Source of the DNA: an uncultured Bacteroidales bacterium
Lineage (GTDB): Bacteria; Bacteroidota; Bacteroidia; Bacteroidales; Paludibacteraceae
Direction: 5' to 3'
DNA length: 17,491 nt
NCBI GenBank assembly: GCA_934725535.1
Contig: CAKVBV010000051.1
Span: 1-17,491, forward strand
Part shown: positions 1 through 6,619 of the stretch, one piece after another
Layout of the letters: every line of letters begins with the position of its first letter
Position numbering within the stretch: position 1 is the first letter of the stretch
Translations under genes and position numbers: made by a program
The notes under the pieces: model-generated
What the model was told of the DNA's origin: nothing
The model's database searches: none
Seen by the model: the letters and a program-made list of their open reading frames with translations, nothing else

Positions 1-146
1 CCTTTTGAATCGTCTGCAACGCCCTATTCATCGGACATGAAGCCACTTCCCAGCCTGCAATTTGACCCATAGACCTATATTTCTATCATTCTGACCACTT
101 GGGTTCAGCAAATTGGATCACAAATAGTCAAGGGCAGGCTGTGTAA
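1..146 (+). pseudogene. RHS-repeat protein remnant (partial, broken)
   Basis: Translation of 66-146 in the third plus frame reads PIDLYFYHSDHLGSANWIT followed by NSQGQAV and a TAA stop at 144-146. The DHLGS core with the following W-I-T and an N-x-x-G-Q-A-V stretch is the signature of the RHS-repeat-associated core domain, found near the C-terminus of large secreted or surface RHS/YD-repeat proteins, often polymorphic toxins. The frame is closed by a TGA at 63-65. The stretch before it is open only in frame 1 (1-69, ending LQFDP then TAG at 70-72), which suggests a frameshift near 66-70. The expected Y-G-E/F-G-E motif after the core is absent. This is therefore a decayed fragment whose 5' part lies outside the window. 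The family call rests on one clear motif; joining the 1-69 part to it is inference. Confidence 0.62.
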
Positions 147-175
147 TGCACCGGACAGCAACAGGTATCGTTTTA

Positions 176-1627
176 TTACAACTCAAAGAATCCGCTGTAG
201 TTGATGCTCAAGGCGATGTAGGGCTCGTTGTTGTAGGTTGTCTCCGAGTGCGGATTCTGATTGAGAATGCCATAGCCAAACTCACCCTTGACCACAATAT
301 GCGGAATAGGGAAATAGTTGAAACCGCAGGAGATTTTCTGCCGTCCTGCCCAGTAGTTGCGACTAGCGTCAATCTTTGCCTGTGCATCGTAGATGTCGTA
401 GCGGGCAAAGAGGTAGAACTGCTGTTGCTTGTTGCGCAGGGGCTTGCTGAGCGAGAAGAAATCATACCCTATCTCCGCACCGGCACTATAGGCATCGCTG
501 GCTACATTCTGGCGTTTCGAGACCGAGGTCTTCGGCATTGACTTGTTGTAGGCGGTAATCTTGTCGGCATCGCTCAGGTGCCCGTAGATAGCCGAACCGC
601 GGAAGATGACGCCGTGCCCCTTGTATATCCAGTCGAAGGCTCCGAGACTTACCAACCCTTTCACGCCTTCATACTTGCTGTTGTTGGTCGGTTGCAGGTT
701 GTTGCGGAAGGATGTTCCCGCATAGCCACTCAATGACAGGTGCAGTGCGTCCGAACCCTGCTTGTTGAGCGGGTAGAAATCCAAGCGTGCCATACCCGCA
801 TAGCAGTTGGCAAGTTTGAACTCGTATGCCGAAGCCGAACCGTAGTGAATCCAGTATTTGTTGCCGAACTGTGCGCTCTCCAATCCGGGCAGGAACTGCG
901 CTGTATAGCCCAGCCACTTGTACCGTCCGTGGAACTGAATACCTATATCGTGCCATGTACAGGGGATAATCGTGTTGTCGCCCTCGGGACGATAGACCCC
1001 GAAGAACTGGTCGGGTTCGTGGTGTGCATTGGTACCACCCAACGGCACAATAAGCATACCCGCACGCAGGTTGGCATAACGGTTGAATGACTTCTGCAGC
1101 CAGAACTGCTCCAAGGCTACTTCGCCGCCGCGTTCCACCTCGGTCTCGTACTCGCCGCCCTCTTCGTCCTCAATCTCCACAGCCGTCTCGGTGCCGCCGT
1201 GCTCGAACTCAATCTCCGTACCCATCGACCAGCCCTTGCCGAAGTCGTAGCCCATATACACCACCACGTGCGGCAGGTCGAACTCGCCGTACTGGTCGTT
1301 CTTGTACTTCTCGGGCGAGGTGTAGCGCAGATAGTTGTTGGAATAGAAGCAACGTTTCATTGCCGCCTCGCCGTACCCGCCGATAGTCAGACGGTGCTTG
1401 CGCTCTGTAGTGGCGGTGTCGGCTTTGGCGGGGTGCTGCCTACCCACTTTTGGGGTAGCACCCGTGACGGCATCTACCTTGGATTGGGCTTGTTCGAGAC
1501 GCTCCACACGCTGCAAGAGTACCTGCAAATCGGTACTGCTCACACGCACGGAATCTTCTGCCTGTGTGCATACTGCAATGCTAATCAGAAGAATAATAGG
1601 GAGTAACCCTTTGCTTGCTTTGTACAT
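176..1627 (-). CDS. outer-membrane beta-barrel porin
   Basis: Predicted outer-membrane porin of 483 residues from the ATG at 1627; an in-frame ATG at 1651 would add eight residues, and both lie downstream of the promoter. The N-terminus (MYKASKGLLP, then a hydrophobic stretch ending in C-T-Q-A) is a signal peptide, probably cleaved after TQA. A short heptad-like segment follows (LLQRVERLEQ), as in trimeric porins. The rest alternates aromatic and polar residues typical of beta strands, with an acidic loop (EIEDEEGGEYE) and a C-terminus in strand form (ALSINYSGFFEL). It resembles phosphate-selective (OprO/P-like) or general porins of Bacteroidetes, but no substrate can be assigned. It is transcribed alone, divergent from the Smr operon, and converges on the RHS remnant. 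Function as a porin is likely; specificity unknown. Confidence 0.75.
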   Translation of the reverse strand: MYKASKGLLPIILLISIAVCTQAEDSVRVSSTDLQVLLQRVERLEQAQSKVDAVTGATPKVGRQHPAKADTATTERKHRLTIGGYGEAAMKRCFYSNNYLRYTSPEKYKNDQYGEFDLPHVVVYMGYDFGKGWSMGTEIEFEHGGTETAVEIEDEEGGEYETEVERGGEVALEQFWLQKSFNRYANLRAGMLIVPLGGTNAHHEPDQFFGVYRPEGDNTIIPCTWHDIGIQFHGRYKWLGYTAQFLPGLESAQFGNKYWIHYGSASAYEFKLANCYAGMARLDFYPLNKQGSDALHLSLSGYAGTSFRNNLQPTNNSKYEGVKGLVSLGAFDWIYKGHGVIFRGSAIYGHLSDADKITAYNKSMPKTSVSKRQNVASDAYSAGAEIGYDFFSLSKPLRNKQQQFYLFARYDIYDAQAKIDASRNYWAGRQKISCGFNYFPIPHIVVKGEFGYGILNQNPHSETTYNNEPYIALSINYSGFFEL

Positions 1628-1673
1628 TGTTTTAGATATGACTAATACCATTTTCCAGTTTCAAATCACAATG

Positions 1674-1704
1674 CAAAAGTACTGCCTTTCGCCTGCCCCC
1701 GCAA
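1674..1704 (-). promoter_or_regulatory. Bacteroidetes-type promoter of the porin gene
   Basis: On the minus strand TTG (1704-1702) is followed by exactly 20 nt and TACTTTTG (1681-1674), matching the Bacteroidetes -33/-7 consensus TTG...TAnnTTTG. Transcription should start near 1668, giving a leader of about 40 nt to the ATG at 1627 or about 17 nt to the one at 1651. Confidence 0.7.
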
Positions 1705-1746
1705 TCCCGCATTTGCGGTAAACATTACTCCTAATTATTGGGTATG

Positions 1747-1790
1747 TATCCACCCGCTATCCTCTCGCTATCCACTCGTTATCCACTCGT
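1747..1790. repeat. 11-bp tandem array 1 between divergent promoters
   Basis: Four consecutive 11-bp units occupy 1747-1757 (TATCCACCCGC), 1758-1768 (TATCCTCTCGC), 1769-1779 and 1780-1790 (both TATCCACTCGT). A weaker unit, TATTGGGTATG, precedes in register (1736-1746) and TGATTAGCCAT follows. The array lies between the porin -33 box (1704) and the Smr -33 box (1833), and shares a 20-bp exact match with array 2 (1748-1767 versus 9959-9978). It is non-coding on either strand. Confidence 0.8.
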
Positions 1791-1832
1791 TGATTAGCCA
1801 TTGCTTTCCATACAGAAAGTAGCATGTCGCTT

Positions 1833-1863
1833 TTGCTTATTTCGAGAAAAAAACGTATCTTTG
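1833..1863 (+). promoter_or_regulatory. Bacteroidetes-type promoter of the Smr-transporter-kinase operon
   Basis: TTG at 1833-1835, a 20-nt spacer and TATCTTTG at 1856-1863 match the -33/-7 pair of Bacteroidetes sigma factor promoters. It rules out the longer reading frame that opens with TTG at 1801 and supports the ATG at 1888, leaving a leader of about 18 nt. Confidence 0.75.
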
Positions 1864-1887
1864 CGCCCTGTTACGATAGATGGTACT

Positions 1888-2472
1888 ATGCAAGCAATAG
1901 AAGACCTTCATATAGGCGACGAAGTGCGCTTTCTGGACTCGGTAGGTGGCGGACGTGTGGCACGCATTAATGCCGACCGGCACCTTGTATATATAGAGGA
2001 CGAGGACGGTTTCGAGATACCTACGCCCTTATCGCAAGTCGTCATCACGGCACCTGCCAAACAAGCCACGGTTGCTCATAAAGAGGTTGTTCCAACACCC
2101 CGTGACGTGGAGACTAAAGAAGTAGGCACTGCCGCCATTCCTTCCGCCATTGAGCGACGCGCCAAGGGAAAGAAAGAACCCAAGAAGGACGACATCCTTG
2201 AAATAGACTTGCATATCAGCGCGTTAGCCGACAATTGGCAACAGATGGAGCGTAGTGAAATGCTCCACTTGCAGATGGATGTCTTCCGCCGCACTATGCG
2301 CGACAATATCCGCTACAAGGGAAAGAAGATAGTCTTCATTCACGGACGCGGTGAGGGTATCCTCAAGGCGGCTATTGCCTCCGAACTGCGACAGCACTAC
2401 ACCACGTGCGAGTACCAAGATGCCTCCTTTGCCCAATATGGTTTCGGAGCCACTATGGTGATAATCAAATAA
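1888..2472 (+). CDS. Smr-domain protein with DUF2027-like N-terminus, short form
   Basis: Protein of 194 residues from the ATG at 1888, chosen because the frame upstream overlaps the promoter. The N-terminal module (residues 7-53: GDEVRFLDSVGGGRV, EDEDGFEIPTPLSQVV) is the small beta-rich head known from Bacteroides DUF2027/Smr proteins. Residues about 55-102 are a Lys/Glu/Thr/Pro-rich linker. The C-terminus is a Smr domain with its two signature motifs, EIDLHI (105-110, LDxHG-like) and HGRGEGILK (152-160, HGxGxGxLR). Smr domains are nuclease or nucleic-acid-binding folds, as at the end of MutS2. Family members usually carry a large middle domain between head and Smr; here it appears missing. 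First gene of a plus-strand operon, 12 nt before the transporter. Precise role unknown. Confidence 0.85.
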   Translation: MQAIEDLHIGDEVRFLDSVGGGRVARINADRHLVYIEDEDGFEIPTPLSQVVITAPAKQATVAHKEVVPTPRDVETKEVGTAAIPSAIERRAKGKKEPKKDDILEIDLHISALADNWQQMERSEMLHLQMDVFRRTMRDNIRYKGKKIVFIHGRGEGILKAAIASELRQHYTTCEYQDASFAQYGFGATMVIIK

Positions 2473-2484
2473 CTGCGGATTTCT

Positions 2485-3552
2485 ATGTCTTCCAAAGCAA
2501 ACGCTGTCAAAGCCTTTATCGACCGCAATGCACTCGTCCTTGCCATGCTCATCGGTGTAGCGGGCTACCCATGGTTTCGGCATCTGACATGGCTCCTTCC
2601 GCCGCTTATCTTTCTGATGCTGTTCTTCACATTCTGCAAGGTCAACCCGCTTGACTTGCGTCTGCACGCATGGCATTGGATAGTACTCGTTTTGCAGTTG
2701 GCTCTCACCGCAGCAGTCTATTATGGATTGCTCTATGGGCTCAACGCCCTTGCACCCGTGTGGGGTATTACGCCTGCTGACATCGCTATCATCACACAAG
2801 GTATCATGGTCTGTGTCATCATGCCCACCGCTACGGCAGCCCCTATCATTGCGGGCAAGTTGGGCGGCAGCATACAGAACCTCACCACTTTCACGCTCCT
2901 TAGCAACATCGCCACAGCCATTGTGGTGCCTGCTTTTTTCCCCATTGTCAATCCCACCTCCGGCATACACTTTGCCGAAGCCAGTTGGTTGATACTCTGT
3001 AAGGTAGGTCCCCTATTGCTGGGACCGTTTCTCGCCGCATGGCTTTTGCGTTTGGGTTATAACGGTTACCAACGTCATCACGGCAGCAGCAAGACCTTTT
3101 CCCTCTCCCGCACGTGGGCGGCAATGCCTTTTTACCTATGGGCTGCCACACTCATTCTGTTGATGGCAGACCTTACCTATACGCTTGTTACACAGCATTA
3201 TAGTTGGTGGACGGTTATCGTGTTGTGTATGGGGGCTTTGCTCACTTTCTGGATTCAGTTTCTGCTTGGCAGGTGGGTGGGCTACCATTTCCCCGCGCCC
3301 AATCGCGGTGAGGACTACCACGATGTGCTGGTCAATCCCGATGCTGCCAATTACACTATGCCTCAGGTCAGCCGCATCACCGCGGGACAGGCGTTTGGGC
3401 AGAAGAATACCACCCTTGGTGTGTGGATGGCGCAGATGTACCTGCAGCCGATGTCTGCCATCGGACCTGCTGCGTATATAATATGGCAGAACCTTATCAA
3501 CTCCATCCAACTCGTTCTTGCCGCCAAGCAGGGACGTAGGCATAACTATTAA
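2485..3552 (+). CDS. BASS/SBF-family (bile acid:sodium symporter-like) transporter
   Basis: Integral membrane protein of 355 residues with about nine or ten hydrophobic helices (roughly 14-29, 32-51, 63-87, 98-120, 131-155, 165-190, 208-230, 238-260, and one or two after 300). Two conserved-looking polar breaks fit the discontinuous helices of the BASS fold: MPTATAAPIIAGKLGGS, and AFGQKNTTLGVWMAQ, which resembles the GxQN segment of sodium-coupled members. There is no signal peptide. The start ATG at 2485 lies 12 nt after the Smr stop. The substrate is not readable from sequence; BASS relatives move bile acids, pantothenate, keto acids or arsenite. Its place directly before a two-component pair suggests that transport and signalling are linked, which is inference. 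Confidence 0.8.
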   Translation: MSSKANAVKAFIDRNALVLAMLIGVAGYPWFRHLTWLLPPLIFLMLFFTFCKVNPLDLRLHAWHWIVLVLQLALTAAVYYGLLYGLNALAPVWGITPADIAIITQGIMVCVIMPTATAAPIIAGKLGGSIQNLTTFTLLSNIATAIVVPAFFPIVNPTSGIHFAEASWLILCKVGPLLLGPFLAAWLLRLGYNGYQRHHGSSKTFSLSRTWAAMPFYLWAATLILLMADLTYTLVTQHYSWWTVIVLCMGALLTFWIQFLLGRWVGYHFPAPNRGEDYHDVLVNPDAANYTMPQVSRITAGQAFGQKNTTLGVWMAQMYLQPMSAIGPAAYIIWQNLINSIQLVLAAKQGRRHNY

Positions 3553-3570
3553 TAAACAACCCCTTACGCT

Positions 3571-4251
3571 ATGCAACAACGAATACTGATAGTGGATGAC
3601 GAGGACGATATCTGTATGATTTTGTCCTACAGTCTTACGCAGGCGGGCTATGAGGTCTTGACGGCACACTCCGCGGAAGAGGCACTTCCTATGGTCAAGA
3701 GCCAACAGCCCGACCTTATCCTCCTGGATATTATGATGGACGGTATGTCGGGCACACAGATGGTATCCTATATGCGTGAGCATGGGATGCTTACGATGCC
3801 CGTTATTTTCCTTACCGCTCTTGGCGACGAGACCAATGTTCTCAAGGGCTTCTCTCTCGGTGCGGACGACTACATCGCCAAACCGTTTCATATTCAGGAG
3901 GTTCTGGCACGCGTGGCGGCAGTTCTCAAGCGCACCGCAAAGCCGAAGACCACCCCCGACGAACTCACTTTTGAGGGGGTATGCCTCAATCTGCATGACC
4001 GTTCCCTTGCGGTGGATGGTACGCCTGTCACGCTCACCCGCAAGGAGTTTGAGTTGCTATACTACCTCCTGTCTAATGCGGGCAAGTTATTTTCCCGCGG
4101 CGACCTCTTGTCCACCGTATGGGCGGACGGTGGCAGTTATGTTTTGGAGCGTACCGTGGATGTACATATCACTCATCTCCGGCGTAAACTCGGGCAGTAT
4201 GGCTCACATATCGTCACCAAATCCGGCTATGGGTATATGTGGAACAAGTAA
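3571..4251 (+). CDS. OmpR/PhoB-family response regulator
   Basis: Cytoplasmic DNA-binding response regulator of 226 residues, the usual family length. The receiver domain (1-118) shows the acidic pocket (VDDEDD, D9-D10), phospho-acceptor D53 in LLDIMM, the switch threonine T82 in FLTA, and K104 in AKPF. Residues about 128-226 form an OmpR-type winged helix, ending in the HITHLRRKLG recognition-helix region and GYGYMW wing. The start ATG at 3571 is 18 nt downstream of the transporter stop, and the kinase gene follows after 42 nt, so the three are probably cotranscribed. It resembles Bacteroides RprY-like regulators, but orthology cannot be shown here. Targets are unknown; the porin gene and its own operon, both close by, are reasonable candidates. 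Confidence 0.93.
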   Translation: MQQRILIVDDEDDICMILSYSLTQAGYEVLTAHSAEEALPMVKSQQPDLILLDIMMDGMSGTQMVSYMREHGMLTMPVIFLTALGDETNVLKGFSLGADDYIAKPFHIQEVLARVAAVLKRTAKPKTTPDELTFEGVCLNLHDRSLAVDGTPVTLTRKEFELLYYLLSNAGKLFSRGDLLSTVWADGGSYVLERTVDVHITHLRRKLGQYGSHIVTKSGYGYMWNK

Positions 4252-4293
4252 TGCTTTGACTATTTGATTTTTTACTCTCTAACCTCTAATAAA

Positions 4294-5103
4294 ATGAATA
4301 CGTTTATATGGATTGCAGTGGCAGTTGCTGTGATTATCGGCTTGAGCGTAGCGGTCTATCACTATTGGATGCAGCGCCGAGTGATGCAAGCACGTGAACA
4401 GCAACGGCTTTCGCTCACACAGAATATCTCCCATGAACTCAAAACCCCTGTTGCCAGTATCCGCGGTGCCTTGGAGACTATCCTTATGCACCCCGAGATG
4501 CCTGACGAGCAACGCCGTCAGTTCCTCGAGCGTGCCTACCAGCAGGCGGGACGGCTCAGTAACTTGGTCGAGGATATCTCCACTATCAACAAACTTGACA
4601 CACAGGCGGAACTCTACAACCGCCTTGAACTCGAACTCTACACCGTGGTCAAAAACGTGGTTGAAGACGTCTCCATTCGCGCTGAGCAGTTGGGGGCAAC
4701 TATCACCTACAATGTTCCCCAGCACCTTATTATATCGGGAAACTATACGCTACTGTATTCTATTTTCCGCAATATCGTGGACAACGCCCTCACGTATGGC
4801 GGTATGAATGCTCATGTGTCTATTGATTGTATCGGGCAGGATATTGAGCATATCTATTTCTCTATCAAGGACAATGGTCCCGGTGTTCCGCCCGAGAGTC
4901 TGCCGCATCTCTTCGAGCGTTTCTATCGTGTGGATACGGGGCGTAGCCGCAAGTCGGGTGGCACGGGTTTGGGTCTGTCCATTGTCAAGCACGCAGTGCA
5001 GTTCCATGGCGGCAGCATCACCGCTCTCAATCGTCCCGAAGGTGGCTTGGAATTTCGCTTCTCCCTTGCCCGCCGTGTCTTGCAGAAACAGGAAAATAGT
5101 TGA
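4294..5103 (+). CDS. minimal membrane histidine kinase, partner of the response regulator
   Basis: Sensor kinase of 269 residues from the ATG at 4294; an in-frame TTG at 4264 is a poor start. One transmembrane helix (about 4-24) is followed directly by the DHp domain with the H-box NISHELKTPVASI (phospho-acceptor H47). The catalytic domain carries the N-box NIVDNALTYGG, G1 DNGPGVP, F-box FERFYRVD and G2 GGTGLGLSIVKH. The family usually has two helices flanking an extracytoplasmic sensor, plus HAMP or PAS domains; all are missing. It therefore cannot sense a ligand by a periplasmic domain and may read the membrane or a partner protein, for example the transporter two genes upstream. The gene ends the operon; no plus-strand terminator with a T run is visible after it. 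Confidence 0.93.
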   Translation: MNTFIWIAVAVAVIIGLSVAVYHYWMQRRVMQAREQQRLSLTQNISHELKTPVASIRGALETILMHPEMPDEQRRQFLERAYQQAGRLSNLVEDISTINKLDTQAELYNRLELELYTVVKNVVEDVSIRAEQLGATITYNVPQHLIISGNYTLLYSIFRNIVDNALTYGGMNAHVSIDCIGQDIEHIYFSIKDNGPGVPPESLPHLFERFYRVDTGRSRKSGGTGLGLSIVKHAVQFHGGSITALNRPEGGLEFRFSLARRVLQKQENS

Positions 5104-5110
5104 TGCATCC

Positions 5111-5149
5111 AAAAAAGACTGCCTGACAACGTTACATTATCAGACAGCC
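5111..5149 (-). terminator. intrinsic terminator of the ferritin-thioredoxin operon
   Basis: Read on the minus strand, GGCTGTCTGA (5149-5140) pairs with TCAGGCAGTC (5126-5117) as a 10-bp stem with two G-U wobbles and a 13-nt loop, followed by six T residues (5116-5111). On the plus strand the wobbles become mismatches and no T run follows, so it serves the minus strand. Confidence 0.8.
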
Positions 5150-5180
5150 TTATGCAATGAAATGCTAATGTTCTCCGCCT

Positions 5181-5960
5181 CTACATTCCTGCGGCGAGAA
5201 CCTCTTCTATCTCCGCCTCATCGGGGTTGCGCAGTACGATAGTGCCTGTGCGGTCAATGAGTAGGGTAGTGGGTATGGCGGTGATGCCATAGACATCGCA
5301 CGGGTTGTACGGTGCCTCGCGTTGGTCGCGTATCTGTCTCCACGGCAATTCCTCATCGGCAATCGCTTTGAGCCACTCGCTTTCGTCACGGTCGCAACTG
5401 ACACCCAGTATCTCCAAACGCCCCGCAGGGTGGTAGGAGGTGTACAACTCTTTGAGCACAGGTAACAGGCGACGGCACGGACCGCACCACGATGCCCAAA
5501 AGTCCACCAGCACATAGTCGGCAGTACCTATCACTTGGCTGAGTGCCAAAGGTTCGCCATCGGGTTGCAATGCCACAATGTCCGTATAGGCGTGCCCGGG
5601 GGCACCCATCAGTTCTGCCTGAAATGCTTTGTAGTACTCTTGCATGGACTCCGCTTGCAGACGCTCCTCCGGCATAGCATGGAAGAGTTCTTCCTTCTGG
5701 TCGGTAGAGAGCATGTAAAAGAGAGCGTACACAATGGAGTCGGAGGTGGTGTCGCCAAGGTTCTCCATCAACAAACCATAACTCTCGTCCACAAAAGCCG
5801 TAACTATTGAATCCGCCACGGTCTCCGATATATCCTTTTGCAGTTGTGCAACTACAGAGTCGCTCAATTCTTGGTATTGCTCATACGCCGTCTTGGTGTG
5901 ACGGGGAGAGCATGCTACCATACACAGCCCCACTAATACGGGGATAACAAGCCGTTTCAT
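5181..5960 (-). CDS. TlpA/ResA-type thioredoxin-like lipoprotein
   Basis: Envelope thiol-disulfide protein of 259 residues from the ATG at 5960. The N-terminus MKRLVIPVLVGLCMVAC is a lipoprotein signal with lipid-attachment Cys17. Residues about 25-120 are a helical, acidic region of unknown fold. The thioredoxin domain follows (about 125-259) with the active site WASWCGPC (C159, C162) and cis-proline P230 in AIPT. TlpA/ResA relatives reduce or exchange disulfides in the cell envelope; in Bacteroidales many are surface or periplasmic lipoproteins of unclear substrate. The frame extends upstream to 6146, but that extension lies inside the ferritin gene and lacks signal-peptide character. The start codon is separated from the ferritin stop by one nucleotide, so the genes are translationally linked. 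A terminator lies about 30 nt past the stop. Confidence 0.88.
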   Translation of the reverse strand: MKRLVIPVLVGLCMVACSPRHTKTAYEQYQELSDSVVAQLQKDISETVADSIVTAFVDESYGLLMENLGDTTSDSIVYALFYMLSTDQKEELFHAMPEERLQAESMQEYYKAFQAELMGAPGHAYTDIVALQPDGEPLALSQVIGTADYVLVDFWASWCGPCRRLLPVLKELYTSYHPAGRLEILGVSCDRDESEWLKAIADEELPWRQIRDQREAPYNPCDVYGITAIPTTLLIDRTGTIVLRNPDEAEIEEVLAAGM

Positions 5961-5961
5961 A

Positions 5962-6486
5962 TCAGTTCGCAGCAGTAGCCAGCGGGGCGGCTTGTGTGTA
6001 AACGCGTGCAGCCAACTCCTGGTCCAGTTGGTACATGCCATAGCCGTTGCCATTGAGCATACGCAGTTTTTGGATAATGTCCGTGGCATTCTCCTCTTCC
6101 TCCACTTGCTCGTCAATGAACCACTGCAGACGGCTCTGCGAAGCAAAGTCTTTCTCCTCTACGGCAATAGCCATCAGGTTGTTAATCAGCGAGGTAACCT
6201 TTTCCTCGTGCTTCAGCGTGTGCTCAAAAGCAGCCAACGGGGAAGCCCATTCGGTGTCCACGGCATCAATGGCACGGAGCAACACACGACCGCCACGCGA
6301 TTGGAGGTAGTTGATGAAGATTTGTGCATGGTCTTGCTCCTCCTTGAATTGGATAGCGAACCAGTTAGCCATACCCGTATAACCTGCGTTATGGCAGTAC
6401 GACGACATACTCAGATAGAGATAAGCCGACCACATCTCGGCATTGATTTGGGCGTTGATAGCCTCTTCTAAACGTTTGGAAATCAT
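5962..6486 (-). CDS. ftnA: non-haem ferritin, FtnA type
   Basis: Iron-storage ferritin of 174 residues, full length for the family. Ferroxidase ligands are all present at the positions known from E. coli FtnA: E17, E50, H53, E94, Q127 and E130, together with Y24. Helix A (NAEMWSAYLYLSMSSY) and helix B (FKEEQDHAQ) are typical. It should form a cytosolic 24-mer that oxidises Fe(II) and stores ferric mineral, protecting an anaerobe from iron plus oxygen. The start ATG at 6486 is the only sensible one. It is the first gene of a two-gene operon with the thioredoxin-like lipoprotein. No clear TAnnTTTG promoter was found in the 133 bp before it, so it may use another signal. Confidence 0.95.
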   Translation of the reverse strand: MISKRLEEAINAQINAEMWSAYLYLSMSSYCHNAGYTGMANWFAIQFKEEQDHAQIFINYLQSRGGRVLLRAIDAVDTEWASPLAAFEHTLKHEEKVTSLINNLMAIAVEEKDFASQSRLQWFIDEQVEEEENATDIIQKLRMLNGNGYGMYQLDQELAARVYTQAAPLATAAN

Positions 6487-6619
6487 AATGTTTGTTGGTT
6501 TAATGGGTTTATATTCCGAGTGCTTAGGTCAGCATCGTTGCCCCTGCACACTCCTGTTCCAGATTAGCCACAAAAACCATACCAATCAGCCCTGTTACAG
6601 GCAAACCGATACGGATTAT

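Noticed and set aside
1..70. A minus-strand frame opening with ATG at 70 and leaving the window
   Set aside because: Only 23 codons are visible, without a promoter or recognisable motif, and the same DNA is better read as RHS remnant on the plus strand.
1801..1887. Upstream extension of the Smr gene from a TTG
   Set aside because: It covers the -33/-7 promoter, and the first ATG after it (1888) starts the conserved head domain.
2224..3996. Long minus-strand frames (2224-2970 and 3136-3996) over the Smr and transporter genes
   Set aside because: They are out-of-frame reflections of well-supported plus-strand genes and show no family motifs.
5961..6146. Upstream extension of the thioredoxin-like gene
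   Set aside because: It lies in the ferritin coding region out of frame and precedes a clear lipoprotein signal peptide that must be N-terminal.
6487..6619. Promoter for ferritin (TATGGTTTTTG-like stretch on the minus strand)
   Set aside because: The spacing inside the box and the missing -33 TTG at 20 nt do not fit the consensus shared by the other four promoters.
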